Below the pieces are notes generated by a model. It was given only the letters and a program-made list of their open reading frames with translations, made no database searches and was not told the origin of the DNA. Made by a program: the position numbers and the translations under genes. From Burkholderia sp. L27(2015) (GTDB lineage Bacteria; Pseudomonadota; Gammaproteobacteria; Burkholderiales; Burkholderiaceae): a DNA stretch of 64,000 nucleotides. The number at the start of each line of letters is the position of its first letter. The stretch's first letter is position 1. Below, in pieces: positions 43,088 to 51,741 of this stretch. The stretch is from NCBI RefSeq assembly GCF_009765705.1, contig NZ_LMUX01000017.1, positions 517,516 through 581,515 of the forward strand, read 5' to 3'.

Positions 43088-44665
43088 TTATTCAGCAGCA
43101 GGAACAGCCGGGGCGCGCGTCGCCGCGTGCACTGCTGGAAGGCGAGCGGCGTCATCGGCGCCCTGCGCGTCATGCGCACTGCGCGCGTCATGATCCGGGC
43201 TGCTTGCCGCGGTGGTACTGGACACATCACTGAACCCGCCGCCCAGCGCCGCCGCCAGTGCAATCTGTTCATCGCGACGGCTCATGCGCAGGTTCGTCAC
43301 TTCTTCTTCGCTGCTCAGCGCGTCGATGTCGGCCGACAGAACCGTCAACTGGTTGGTCAAACCGCCCTTGTATTGAATGATCGCGAGATCGTAAGCGCTG
43401 CGCGATTGTTCTTCGGCAACTTGTGCAGTAACCAGTTGCTCATCGGTCGAGCGGATTTGTGCAACCTGGGTCGCAACTTCCGACAGCGAAGAAATCAACG
43501 TTTGGTTATAAGTCGCGACCGCCGAATCGAACTCGGCGTACTGCCCTTTCAAATTCGCACGCAACGCGCCGCCATCGAAGATCGGCAGATGGATCGCCGC
43601 ACCCGCCGATTGCGACCGGCTCGCTGTGGTCAAGAACCGACCGGCGCCAAACGCGTCGAGCGCAGTCGTCGCGCTCAAATTGACGTCGGGGTAAAACTCC
43701 GCCTTCGCCGACTTCACGTCATGCGTGAGCGCATCGACGTGCCAACGGGCTGCGACGATATCGGGGCGGCGGCTCACCAAGTCGGCAGGCAGATCGTCGG
43801 GCAAACGAACCGGCTCGCCAACGCCCAAGGTGGGGCGCGTAATCTGGAGGCCACGGTCGGGCCCGGCGCCCAGCAGCGCGGCAAGCTGATAGCGCGTGGT
43901 AACAATGCTGCCGTCCAGCGCGGACAAATTGGTCTGGCTGGTGGCCAGCTTGGCATTCGCGATGCGGCGCTCGACGTCGGTGTCCAGGCCCGTCGCGATC
44001 CGCCCTGCGGTAATGCGATCGAACTGCTGGCGTTGTTGCACCTCACGCTGGGCAATATCGCGAAGCGCATAAAGGCGCGCAAGCTGGTTATAGGTACGCG
44101 TGATGGATTCGGTCAACGTCAGCTTCACGACCTCCGACTCAGCCTCGCTGCGCTGCACTTCCGACAGGGACGCTTTGAGCGCCTCGCGGTTCTTGCCCCA
44201 GAGATCCAGGTCGTAGGACGCGCTCAACACGGCTTGATTTTCAGTCTGCCAGGAGCCCCCATAGGGCGGCGGGACCGCCGCGTTGGCACTATAACGCTGG
44301 CGAGTCTCCGATGCGCTCGCGTCGACCTTGGGCAGCGTGTTCGCCCGTGCGCCTTCACTGAACGCCGCGGCGGCAGCCACGCGTGCACGTGCCTGGTCCA
44401 GCGTGGGGCTGTTTTTCAAGGCTTCAGCGAGTATCGCTTTGAGCTGGGCATCGCCAAATTGATCGGCCCAGTCAGGATTCGGCCAATGTCCGCCTTCGGA
44501 AGGCAGACTTTGCGTGGTCTGGAACGTGTGCGCGCTGTCTATGTGTTGCGCGCTATGGATGCCGGAATAGTTGGCGCAGGCACCGAGAACCGCGGCACAC
44601 ACGAGGGAAACGCTGAACTTGGCGGACCAGGCACTCAGCTTCCGGATATTTATTTGCTTATTCAT
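43088..44665 (-). CDS. outer-membrane factor lipoprotein (NodT family) of EmrAB pump
   Basis: The 525-residue channel has a lipoprotein signal (VCAAVLGAC; Cys about residue 30), and two OEP domains with VLSASYDLDLWGKNREALKAS and LVSRRPDIVAARWHVDA. The 40-residue tail (HDARSAHDAQGADDAA, APAVPAAE) is low-complexity and outside the barrel. It is the first gene after marR. A MarR-type palindrome overlaps the ribosome-binding region just ahead of its ATG at 44665. Confidence 0.92.
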   Translation of the reverse strand: MNKQINIRKLSAWSAKFSVSLVCAAVLGACANYSGIHSAQHIDSAHTFQTTQSLPSEGGHWPNPDWADQFGDAQLKAILAEALKNSPTLDQARARVAAAAAFSEGARANTLPKVDASASETRQRYSANAAVPPPYGGSWQTENQAVLSASYDLDLWGKNREALKASLSEVQRSEAESEVVKLTLTESITRTYNQLARLYALRDIAQREVQQRQQFDRITAGRIATGLDTDVERRIANAKLATSQTNLSALDGSIVTTRYQLAALLGAGPDRGLQITRPTLGVGEPVRLPDDLPADLVSRRPDIVAARWHVDALTHDVKSAKAEFYPDVNLSATTALDAFGAGRFLTTASRSQSAGAAIHLPIFDGGALRANLKGQYAEFDSAVATYNQTLISSLSEVATQVAQIRSTDEQLVTAQVAEEQSRSAYDLAIIQYKGGLTNQLTVLSADIDALSSEEEVTNLRMSRRDEQIALAAALGGGFSDVSSTTAASSPDHDARSAHDAQGADDAARLPAVHAATRAPAVPAAE

Positions 44666-44667
44666 TT

Positions 44668-44681
44668 TCTGACTCGTCAGA
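44668..44681. promoter_or_regulatory. second MarR-type palindrome TCTGAC-TC-GTCAGA
   Basis: A perfect 6-2-6 dyad lies three bases before the channel gene's start codon, in the 40-base gap after marR. The core is the same as in the larger dyad at 45172-45189. A repressor bound here would block transcription into the pump genes or mask the ribosome site. Confidence 0.65.
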
Positions 44682-44705
44682 TAAATTGATAAAAAAAAGC
44701 CAGAT

Positions 44706-45143
44706 TCAGGCTTCCACCATTTTGTTAAGCAAGCGGTGGAGTTCTTCGAACTCTTGCCCGCTGAAATTCCGGAAGAGCGGATTGAGCACGTTCAGCGCTA
44801 TGTCGGGGATGCGAGTCCCTAATGCCACACCGGTTTCGGTCAGATGCAGATTGACGACGCGCCGGTCTTCCACACTCCGTACCCGCGCCAGCAGCCCTTG
44901 TTTCTCCAGCTTGTCGAGCATGCGCGTCATGAGACCCGTATCGATACCCAACAACTTCGACAATTCGAACGGCGTGCTCGCAGCGCCGCGACTCATCGTC
45001 AACACGATGCCCATTTGCTGACTCGTAACGCCCTCTTCTTTCAAAGCGGCATCCATTTTCGCCAGCAACATATTCCGGGCTTTGTTCAACGAAAGTCCGA
45101 TGCTCTCTTTCGAGAGGAAGGTTTCTCTGGTGTAGTGCTCCAC
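44706..45143 (-). CDS. MarR-family repressor of the emrAB pump
   Basis: The 145-residue winged-helix protein shows EEGVTSQQMGIVLTMSRG, TPFELSKLLGIDTGLMTRMLDKLEKQGLLARVRSVEDRRVV, the recognition helix and wing of the MarR/EmrR family split across its middle. GTG 45143 has GGAG seven bases upstream. It heads an operon with the outer-membrane factor, emrA and emrB. Matching palindromes ahead of marR and ahead of the channel gene imply it represses its own operon until a phenolic or drug ligand binds. Confidence 0.92.
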   Translation of the reverse strand: MEHYTRETFLSKESIGLSLNKARNMLLAKMDAALKEEGVTSQQMGIVLTMSRGAASTPFELSKLLGIDTGLMTRMLDKLEKQGLLARVRSVEDRRVVNLHLTETGVALGTRIPDIALNVLNPLFRNFSGQEFEELHRLLNKMVEA

Positions 45144-45171
45144 GGCTTTTCTCCAATCGTTGCAAACAATA

Positions 45172-45189
45172 TATCTGACAAGTCAGATA
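45172..45189. promoter_or_regulatory. MarR operator palindrome TATCTGAC-AA-GTCAGATA
   Basis: An 18-base perfect dyad lies 29 bases upstream of marR, in the position of its promoter. The TCTGAC/GTCAGA core recurs at 44668-44681. Confidence 0.7.
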
Positions 45190-45276
45190 CTGTCAATAGA
45201 TTTTTTGCGACGTGGGCGTGTAGGGGTGATGGGGTGCCATTGCACCCCAGTTAACGCGGTTCGGGCCTGGGGATGT

Positions 45277-45732
45277 TTAGTGCAGCTCCGTGCCTATGCG
45301 ATTGCGCGGGCCCAGGATGTTGATCAGATTCCCCTCGGGGTCACGAATCATGGTCGAGCGTCTATCGTCGGCCAATTGCTGGTCGGCCCAGATCATCTCC
45401 ACCTTGTTTTCGACCAGAAAAGCGGTCGTGGCCGGCAGATTGTCGGTTTCGAGCACCAGCGCCTTCCATCCGAGCACATTCAGATGATCGGGCGGCATGG
45501 TTCGATCGACTTGCCGATGTTGCTCCGCAGCCTGCGAAACCAGTTCCAGTCGCAGACCATCGCTTTCGATCAAAGCGTAGTCCGCGCCGACGACGTCGAA
45601 TCGGCCTCGTTCCGCAACGGTGAAGCCAAGCACGTTTTCGTACCAGTCGATCATGATATCCAGGCTGGCGACGGCAAGCGCCAAGTTATGCAAGCGCAGC
45701 TTGCCACCGGGGTGTCGATGATTGTTTGGCAT
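45277..45732 (-). CDS. VOC (glyoxalase-fold) protein
   Basis: The 151-residue single-module VOC protein begins LRLHNLALAVASLDIMIDWYENVLGF and ends STMIRDPEGNLINILGP. A conserved His sits near the start, and the late strand has Asn/Ile where glyoxalase I has the metal Glu, so metal binding may be altered. AAGGA precedes ATG 45732. A long hairpin (45808-45868) lies 76-136 bases upstream in its leader or promoter. Function unknown. Confidence 0.85.
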   Translation of the reverse strand: MPNNHRHPGGKLRLHNLALAVASLDIMIDWYENVLGFTVAERGRFDVVGADYALIESDGLRLELVSQAAEQHRQVDRTMPPDHLNVLGWKALVLETDNLPATTAFLVENKVEMIWADQQLADDRRSTMIRDPEGNLINILGPRNRIGTELH

Positions 45733-45807
45733 ACGTTTTCCTTAAGCGGGAGGTACTTGAATTGCAGATCGAAGCGATCTTCACATGCGGTGCGAAGAGA
45801 TGGACCT

Positions 45808-45868
45808 TCGTCAACAACGAGTCGTCGAATGACCATTCGGATGATCTCCGACGACTCGTTGTTGATGA
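45808..45868. repeat. 20-bp near-perfect inverted repeat (hairpin)
   Basis: TCAACAACGAGTCGTCG (45811-45827) is perfectly complementary to 45849-45865. One G-T pair and two more base pairs extend the stem to 20. The 21-base loop contains GAATG/CATTC, itself a small dyad. No T run follows, so it does not look like a simple terminator. Confidence 0.75.
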
Positions 45869-46053
45869 CCGTTGCCGGCTCGCAATATCCGAGAGCCAGA
45901 GCGGTGACGCGACCATTCAATACCGGGTCGGCGTGAGTATAAACTAGCATGCCGAATTGATCGTGTCAGGCACGGCGCCCAAGCGTAATAATGTTTTACA
46001 ACGGGCTCATACCGCCGTGGATGATGATTTCAGTGGCTCACTAGCTTGGCCAC

Positions 46054-46088
46054 TTGCGTCACTCATTTGCGTCACTCATTTGCGTCAA
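46054..46088. repeat. 13-base tandem repeat TTGCGTCACTCAT, 2.6 copies
   Basis: Two exact copies (46054-46066, 46067-46079) are followed by a partial TTGCGTCA copy, about 100 bases ahead of the chemotaxis receptor start. Confidence 0.6.
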
Positions 46089-46187
46089 TTTGTCGCGGTT
46101 AATTTAATCAAGTTCCCCCGATCCAGGCCGACAATATAAAAGCAATCCGCGTTAATACTTATATCGACCTGGGACCGCCCTACCCCT

Positions 46188-47774
46188 ATGAAACTTACTT
46201 TTGTACAAAAGCTCTGGCTACCTCTGATCCTGAGTTTGCTGTGCCTGACCGGAATCTCGGTCTATAACGCATATCGGACCAGAGATATCCGGCTGGAAGA
46301 GCGTAAGGCCGACTTGATGCACGCGGCGGAAATCGCCTTGACGGTGGTCAAGACCTTCGGCGACCAGGCGGCGGCCGGTTCGATGTCCGAGGCACAAGCT
46401 CAACAACTGGCCATGAACGGCGTTCGAAATATTCGATATGGCACCGAGGGCTATTTCACGATTCTCAATTCACAGATAGTCCTGATGCAACCGACCAATC
46501 CGGGAATGGTCGGCAAGGATATCGACGGGTTCAAGGATCCGAACGGCGTCTATTTCTTCAGGGAAGCGGTGGCTCTGGCCAAACGAGACGGCAGGGGTTT
46601 TCGCAGGTTTGCGTTTCCAAGACCGGGGGAAACCGAAGCCGCGCCGAAACTGGCCTACGACATTTCCTATCAGCCCTGGGATTGGATTTTGACGACCGGC
46701 GTGTATGTCGATGACATCGACGCCGCATTCCGCGCTACGCTGTATCAAAGTCTCGCTATTCTGCTGGCACTGGCCGGTGCGCTATCGGCGATCGTCGTGA
46801 TGCTCAACCGCGGCATCCTTCGCGAACTGGGCGGCGAGCCATCCTATGCCGCCAAGATTGCCTACCAGATCGCCGACAACGATTTTACCGAGGTGGTCAA
46901 AACGGCACCGCACGACCGCTCCAGCCTGCTGTTTTCGATGAAGCGCATGCAGGAACAACTCACGAAAACCATACGCACGATCAAAAATTCAGCCGACTCG
47001 ATCGCCACGGTCACCCATCAGATTGCGGCGGGCAACACCGATCTGTCGCAGCGTACCGAGGAGCAGGCCGCGTCACTTGGAGAAACCGCATCGAGCATGG
47101 AGCAGTTGACCACCACGGTGCGCCACAATGCGGATAACGCGCAACAAGCGAGCACGCTGGCCGACCAGGCATCGCAAACCGCCCAGCGTGGCGGCGAATC
47201 GGTGGGTCGCGTCGTTGAAACGATGCACGGAATCTCCGAGAGCTCGGTCAAGGTTGCCGAGATCATCAGCGTGATCGAAGGCATTGCGTTTCAGACCAAT
47301 ATCCTTGCACTCAATGCCGCTGTCGAAGCCGCCAGAGCGGGCGAGCAGGGCCGCGGCTTTGCCGTGGTCGCCAGCGAAGTCCGCACGCTGGCACAACGCA
47401 GCGCGATGGCAGCCAAGGAAATCAAGGATCTGATCGGGGAATCGGTGAGCCGGGTGGCTGCCGGCTCCAAACTGGTTGAGGAAACGGGCAGCACGATCAG
47501 AGAAATCGTCCAGTCGGTGAAACGCGTGACCGACATCGTGAACGAAATTTCTTCAGCGTCGCAGGAACAACGCACCGGTATCGAACAGGTCAACCAGGCA
47601 GTCAGCCAGATGGACCAAGTCACTCAACAGAATGCCGCATTGGTTGAACAAGCTTCGGCAGCCGCGCATTCAATGGCCGAACAAGCTCAGGCACTACGGG
47701 CGGCCGTGACCGTTTTCAAGGTCGACGATAGTGAGCCGGCGAACGAATCTGTCGCACCGAGGAGATTCGGCTGA
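46188..47774 (+). CDS. methyl-accepting chemotaxis protein with sCache-type sensor
   Basis: The 528-residue receptor has TM1 (about 9-28) and a periplasmic sCache_2-type sensor of about 150 residues ([41 protein letters not shown]). TM2 (about 185-205), a HAMP linker and the signalling domain follow. The hairpin tip reads [32 protein letters not shown] (given in two pieces), the conserved CheA/CheW contact. The C-terminus lacks the NWETF tether for CheR. Ligands of such sensors are often small carboxylates. No chemotaxis partners lie nearby. Confidence 0.92.
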   Translation: MKLTFVQKLWLPLILSLLCLTGISVYNAYRTRDIRLEERKADLMHAAEIALTVVKTFGDQAAAGSMSEAQAQQLAMNGVRNIRYGTEGYFTILNSQIVLMQPTNPGMVGKDIDGFKDPNGVYFFREAVALAKRDGRGFRRFAFPRPGETEAAPKLAYDISYQPWDWILTTGVYVDDIDAAFRATLYQSLAILLALAGALSAIVVMLNRGILRELGGEPSYAAKIAYQIADNDFTEVVKTAPHDRSSLLFSMKRMQEQLTKTIRTIKNSADSIATVTHQIAAGNTDLSQRTEEQAASLGETASSMEQLTTTVRHNADNAQQASTLADQASQTAQRGGESVGRVVETMHGISESSVKVAEIISVIEGIAFQTNILALNAAVEAARAGEQGRGFAVVASEVRTLAQRSAMAAKEIKDLIGESVSRVAAGSKLVEETGSTIREIVQSVKRVTDIVNEISSASQEQRTGIEQVNQAVSQMDQVTQQNAALVEQASAAAHSMAEQAQALRAAVTVFKVDDSEPANESVAPRRFG

Positions 47775-47780
47775 CGCGGC

Positions 47781-48536
47781 CTACCGCCCTCCCGAAACAG
47801 GCACGATGGCGGCCGTTACGTAGGAGGCTGCCGACGACACGAGCCACGACACGCACTGCGCCACCTCTTGAGGATAGCCGGCACGCCCCATGGGAATAGA
47901 CGGCGCCATTTTTTCCACACGATCGGGCCGGCCGGCGGCCGCGTGAATTTCCGTATCGATCAAGCCGGGCGCGACCGCGTTCACGCGGATCCCCTCGAGC
48001 GCCACCTCCCGCGCGAGACCCAGCGTCAGCGTATCGATCGCGCCTTTGCTCGCCGCGTAATGCACCCACTCGCCGGATCCGCCGATTTGCGAAGCGCGCG
48101 ATGAGATGTTCACGATGCTGCCACCGCGTCCGCCATGTTGCGTCGACATGCGCCTGACCGCTTCCCGCGAACATAAAAAAGCGCCGATCACGTTCACGCC
48201 GAATACCTGCGTCAGCGCTTTGGAAGAAATCTGATCCAGCCGGCTGAACCCACCGGTGATGCCGCCGTTATTGACCAATACCGAGAGCGTTCCCAGTTGG
48301 GCATCCACGGCTTGGAACAGCGCCTCGACATCGGCTTCGTTCGAAACGTCGGCACGAAACAGCGCGGCCCGGCCTCCAGAGCGGATGATCTCGGCGACCG
48401 TATGTTCGGCCGCGGCCTTGTTATCGGTGTAGCTGATCGCTACGTGATAGCCGTCACGGGCAAGGCTGTGGGCGATAGCCGCCCCGATTCCCCGACCGCC
48501 TCCTGTCACGATCGCGACTGTGTTCCCCTGGCTCAT
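47781..48536 (-). CDS. classical SDR, FabG-like
   Basis: The 251-residue protein has TGGGRGIG at about residue 12, an NNGG variant of the NNAG motif, Ser in VNISSRAS, and YAASK as the catalytic pair. The end AAIVPVSGGR is the usual FabG-like finish. It likely reduces a 3-keto or sugar substrate with NAD(P)H. ATG 48536 has GGAG nine bases upstream. Its start faces eutB across 144 bases. It ends six bases from the chemotaxis receptor gene (convergent). Confidence 0.9.
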   Translation of the reverse strand: MSQGNTVAIVTGGGRGIGAAIAHSLARDGYHVAISYTDNKAAAEHTVAEIIRSGGRAALFRADVSNEADVEALFQAVDAQLGTLSVLVNNGGITGGFSRLDQISSKALTQVFGVNVIGAFLCSREAVRRMSTQHGGRGGSIVNISSRASQIGGSGEWVHYAASKGAIDTLTLGLAREVALEGIRVNAVAPGLIDTEIHAAAGRPDRVEKMAPSIPMGRAGYPQEVAQCVSWLVSSAASYVTAAIVPVSGGR

Positions 48537-48680
48537 TGCGTTGCTCTCCCAATCGGTGGTCATTGATTATTCTTAACTTCAGGCGCGTCTGCATTATTAC
48601 GTATTTGGTACTCTCTTAGTATTGCAGCCATCGGCTACGCAGGCGCCGCACGCGGCTGTGCACGATTCGGGGATCCAGGC

Positions 48681-50111
48681 ATGAGCTACAACGAGACCAT
48701 CAGGTACAGGACTTACCGCTTCGACGACCTGAAGACCTTGCTGGCAAAGGCGAGCCCATTGCGCTCCGGCGACCAACTGGCGCAGCTTACCGCCGCGACT
48801 GAAGAAGAGCGCGTCGCGGCAAAAATGGCACTGGCCAACGTCCCTTTACGCACGTTCTTGAACGAAGCGCTGATTCCGTACGAAGACGACGAAGTCACCC
48901 GCTTGATCGTCGACGATCATAGCCCGGCCGCCTTCGCCGAGATCTCGCATCTCACAGTGGGCGATTTCCGCAACTGGCTGCTCAGTGATACGACCGATAC
49001 CGCAGCACTCATCCGTATCGCCGCGGGTCTTACCCCCGAGATGGTCGCGGCCGTGTCCAAGCTCATGCGCAACCAGGACCTGATCCTCGCGGCGAAGAAA
49101 CGGCCTGTGGTCACGCGCTTTCGCAATACGGTCGGACTGCCGGGGCATATGTCGGTGCGCCTGCAGCCTAACCATCCAACCGACGATGTGAAAGGCATCG
49201 CGGCCTCGATGCTCGACGGCCTGCTGTATGGTTGCGGCGACGCCATGATAGGCATCAACCCCGCCTCCGATAATCTCGCGGCCATCACCACATTGCTCGT
49301 CATGGTCGACGATTTTCGCCAGCGCTACGACGTGCCCACGCAATCGTGCGTGCTCACGCATGTCACCAACACGATCGCCGCGATCGAGCAAGGCGCGCCT
49401 GTCGACCTTGTGTTTCAGTCGATCGCGGGTACCGAGCAGGCCAATGCCGGCTTTGGCATTTCGCTGGCGCTGCTTCAAGAGGCTTATGAAGCCGCTTTGT
49501 CGTTAAAGCGCGGCACTGTCGGCCAGAATTTGATGTATTTCGAAACCGGCCAAGGCAGCGCCCTATCGGCGAATGCGCATCATGGCGTCGACCAGCAAAC
49601 CTGCGAGGTACGCGCTTATGCGGTTGCGCGCAAGTTCAATCCCTTCCTGACCAACACCGTGGTCGGCTTTATCGGGCCGGAATATCTATACGACGGCCGT
49701 CAGATTATCCGCGCCGGCTTGGAGGATCATTTCTGCGGCAAGCTGCTCGGCGTGCCGATGGGCTGTGACATCTGCTATACAAACCATGCAGAGGCGGACC
49801 AGGACGACATGGATAATCTGCTGACCTTGCTCGGTGTCGCCAATGTGAACTTCATCATGGGCGTGCCCGGCGCAGACGACGTCATGCTGAACTATCAAAG
49901 CACATCGTTCCATGACGCGCTCTATGTCCGCGAAGTGCTGAACCTGCGGCGTGCACCGGAGTTCGAGGCGTGGCTGGAGGCGATGCGGATTGTCGATAGT
50001 CGCGGCGCCCTCCTCAGGCAAACTACGCAGCAGCCGTTACTTGCGGCGGCACTTGCGGGTACGCAGAAGGAAGCGCCGGAATGCACCGATAGCGCAGCAG
50101 GCAAATCATGA
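48681..50111 (+). CDS. eutB: ethanolamine ammonia-lyase large subunit
   Basis: The 476-residue EutB has a TIM barrel that, with adenosylcobalamin, splits ethanolamine to acetaldehyde and ammonia. FRNTVGLPGHMSVRLQPNHP, CGDAMIGINPASDN and MYFETGQGSALSANAHHGVD match the family's substrate and cofactor loops. Length is close to the usual 455-465 residues, with an extra 15-residue polar tail. It overlaps eutC by ATGA. There is no ethanolamine permease, reactivase (EutA) or acetaldehyde dehydrogenase beside it, and no cobalamin riboswitch is seen in the 144 bases upstream. Confidence 0.95.
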   Translation: MSYNETIRYRTYRFDDLKTLLAKASPLRSGDQLAQLTAATEEERVAAKMALANVPLRTFLNEALIPYEDDEVTRLIVDDHSPAAFAEISHLTVGDFRNWLLSDTTDTAALIRIAAGLTPEMVAAVSKLMRNQDLILAAKKRPVVTRFRNTVGLPGHMSVRLQPNHPTDDVKGIAASMLDGLLYGCGDAMIGINPASDNLAAITTLLVMVDDFRQRYDVPTQSCVLTHVTNTIAAIEQGAPVDLVFQSIAGTEQANAGFGISLALLQEAYEAALSLKRGTVGQNLMYFETGQGSALSANAHHGVDQQTCEVRAYAVARKFNPFLTNTVVGFIGPEYLYDGRQIIRAGLEDHFCGKLLGVPMGCDICYTNHAEADQDDMDNLLTLLGVANVNFIMGVPGADDVMLNYQSTSFHDALYVREVLNLRRAPEFEAWLEAMRIVDSRGALLRQTTQQPLLAAALAGTQKEAPECTDSAAGKS

Positions 50112-50920
50112 CCCAAGCCGAATCCGCGCACGACCCGATCGCAACATCGAATCCGAGCGACGCCGACCCGTGGGAGGCACTGCGCCGCTTCACCCAGGCG
50201 CGCATCGCCTTGGGGCGCGCGGGCAACAGCCTGCCGACCGCACCGCTGCTGGCTTTCGAACTTGCCCATGCGCAAGCGCGCGACGCAGTCCATCAACCGC
50301 TCGATACCTCCGCCCTGCACCAAGCGCTGCACGACGCAGGCTTCGAGACGCTCGACGCATCGAGTGCTGCGCCGGATCGCGATCACTATTTGCGGCGGCC
50401 CGACTTGGGCCGCGCGCTGGACGCCGAGAGCGCGGCGCGGCTCGCCGATCACGCGAGCACGACAGCTGATGCACCGGATGTGGTGTTCGTAGTCGCCGAC
50501 GGACTTTCGGCGTTTGCCGCGGCCCGGCACGCAGTGCCGCTGCTTGAGGCTGTGCGCGCCAAGCTAACCGGTAGCCGCATCGGCCCGGTCGTGGTGGCGC
50601 GTCAGGCGCGCGTTGCGCTAGGTGACGGTATCGGCGCACTGCTACGTGCGCGGATCGTCGTCGTGCTGATCGGTGAGCGGCCCGGACTCAGTTCGCCTGA
50701 CAGCCTCGGTATCTATCTGACTTACGAACCGCGCATCGGTCGAACCGACGCCCAACGCAATTGCATTTCCAACGTGCGTCCAGAAGGATTGAGTTATGAC
50801 GCTGCGGCGCACAAGCTTCATTACCTGCTGACCGAGGCTCGGCGTTTGTCCCTGACCGGTATCGCGTTGAAAGACCACAGCGACGCACTGCTCGCAGGGC
50901 CGAGTACGGCGCCCGTTTGA
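50108..50920 (+). CDS. eutC: ethanolamine ammonia-lyase small subunit
   Basis: The 270-residue EutC packs on EutB and helps bind the cobalamin tail. DVVFVVADGLSAFAAARHA, IGPVVVARQARVALGDGIG, VLIGERPGLSSPDSLGIYLTY and GRTDAQRNCISNVRPEGLSY are all EutC hallmarks. Its start is coupled to eutB by ATGA. It ends 26 bases from the convergent cytochrome c gene. Confidence 0.95.
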   Translation: MTQAESAHDPIATSNPSDADPWEALRRFTQARIALGRAGNSLPTAPLLAFELAHAQARDAVHQPLDTSALHQALHDAGFETLDASSAAPDRDHYLRRPDLGRALDAESAARLADHASTTADAPDVVFVVADGLSAFAAARHAVPLLEAVRAKLTGSRIGPVVVARQARVALGDGIGALLRARIVVVLIGERPGLSSPDSLGIYLTYEPRIGRTDAQRNCISNVRPEGLSYDAAAHKLHYLLTEARRLSLTGIALKDHSDALLAGPSTAPV

Positions 50921-50946
50921 CGATTCGATTGACGATGCAATGACCG

Positions 50947-51741
50947 CTACGGCTGGTTCGAATAGTAGCGAGCGGCGGCATCGATTTCGGCCGGCGTCAT
51001 TTGACGCGCCACGTTGCGCATCTGTCCGCTGATATCGTTATGACGTGTGCCGGTCGCGAACGCGTCGAGTTCCACACGAAGGTAAACTGACGACTGGCCC
51101 TCGAGCCAGGGGCTACCGGCCTTGTCACTCAAACCGCCATGACACGACGCACACGGCGCGATATTGCGCATGGGCGACCCGCTCATGACCACCGAGGGCG
51201 ACGGTTCAGCCGATGGCGGATGATAGGCGCTCAAGCGCGGCAGGTACGCGTAATACGCGGCCAGATCCTTCATGTCCTGCTCGCCGAGATTGACCATCAG
51301 CGGCGCCATGATGGCGCTTTTTCTCGCGCCGGTCTTGAAGTCTTGTAGTTCCTTGTAGATCGATGTGGCGTATTGCCCCGCGAGATTGGGCGTGTTGGCG
51401 TCGCTGATGCCCTGCACGCCGTGGCACATCGTACAGCGCAACGACAGAGTTGCCCCACGTCCGATCGACAGCGCGCTCGGCTTCGCCAGCATGTCGGGCA
51501 CCACGATAACGGTGCTGGTATTCATCGTGGATGCGACCGGCGTGCTTCTATCCCAGACTTGCGGCACGCCTGCTGCGCTGCAGATCGCATTCCAGAGCCC
51601 CTCGAATTGAGCATCCTTTTGCACCGACGGCAACCACACAAAACCGACGAGCGCCGCGAATATGAACAGCAGCACGGTCGCGCTCACGCTCGCCACGAAC
51701 CAGGGGTTGCGTCGGGAAAAAAGCGGTTCAACAGACATCAT
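50947..51741 (-). CDS. membrane-anchored dihaem cytochrome c of the oxidase operon
   Basis: The 264-residue protein has an N-terminal anchor (about 15-37) and two cytochrome c domains with CTMCH (103-107) and CASCH (197-201). It resembles cytochrome c4-like electron carriers. ATG 51741 overlaps the subunit I stop (ATGA), so it is translated with the oxidase. It may be the direct electron donor held at the membrane. The upstream frame to 51849 reads through subunit I and is rejected. Confidence 0.9.
   Translation of the reverse strand: MMSVEPLFSRRNPWFVASVSATVLLFIFAALVGFVWLPSVQKDAQFEGLWNAICSAAGVPQVWDRSTPVASTMNTSTVIVVPDMLAKPSALSIGRGATLSLRCTMCHGVQGISDANTPNLAGQYATSIYKELQDFKTGARKSAIMAPLMVNLGEQDMKDLAAYYAYLPRLSAYHPPSAEPSPSVVMSGSPMRNIAPCASCHGGLSDKAGSPWLEGQSSVYLRVELDAFATGTRHNDISGQMRNVARQMTPAEIDAAARYYSNQP

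Larger units (their letters stand above)
45733..46187. other. 455-base divergent region with long hairpin and tandem repeat
   Basis: No gene is supported here. Frames on both strands share residues such as NNESS only because of the inverted repeat at 45808-45868. A 13-base tandem repeat lies at 46054-46088. Confidence 0.55.

Noticed and set aside
43052-44689. 545-residue frame opposite the outer-membrane factor gene
   Set aside because: The reverse-strand gene has a lipoprotein signal and OEP domains; this one is Arg-rich without domain features.
45651-45950. Overlapping frames on both strands with similar residues
   Set aside because: The similarity comes from the 45808-45868 inverted repeat, not from coding.
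48567-48680. Possible cobalamin riboswitch before eutB
   Set aside because: Only about 114 bases, and no B12-box-like sequence was seen.
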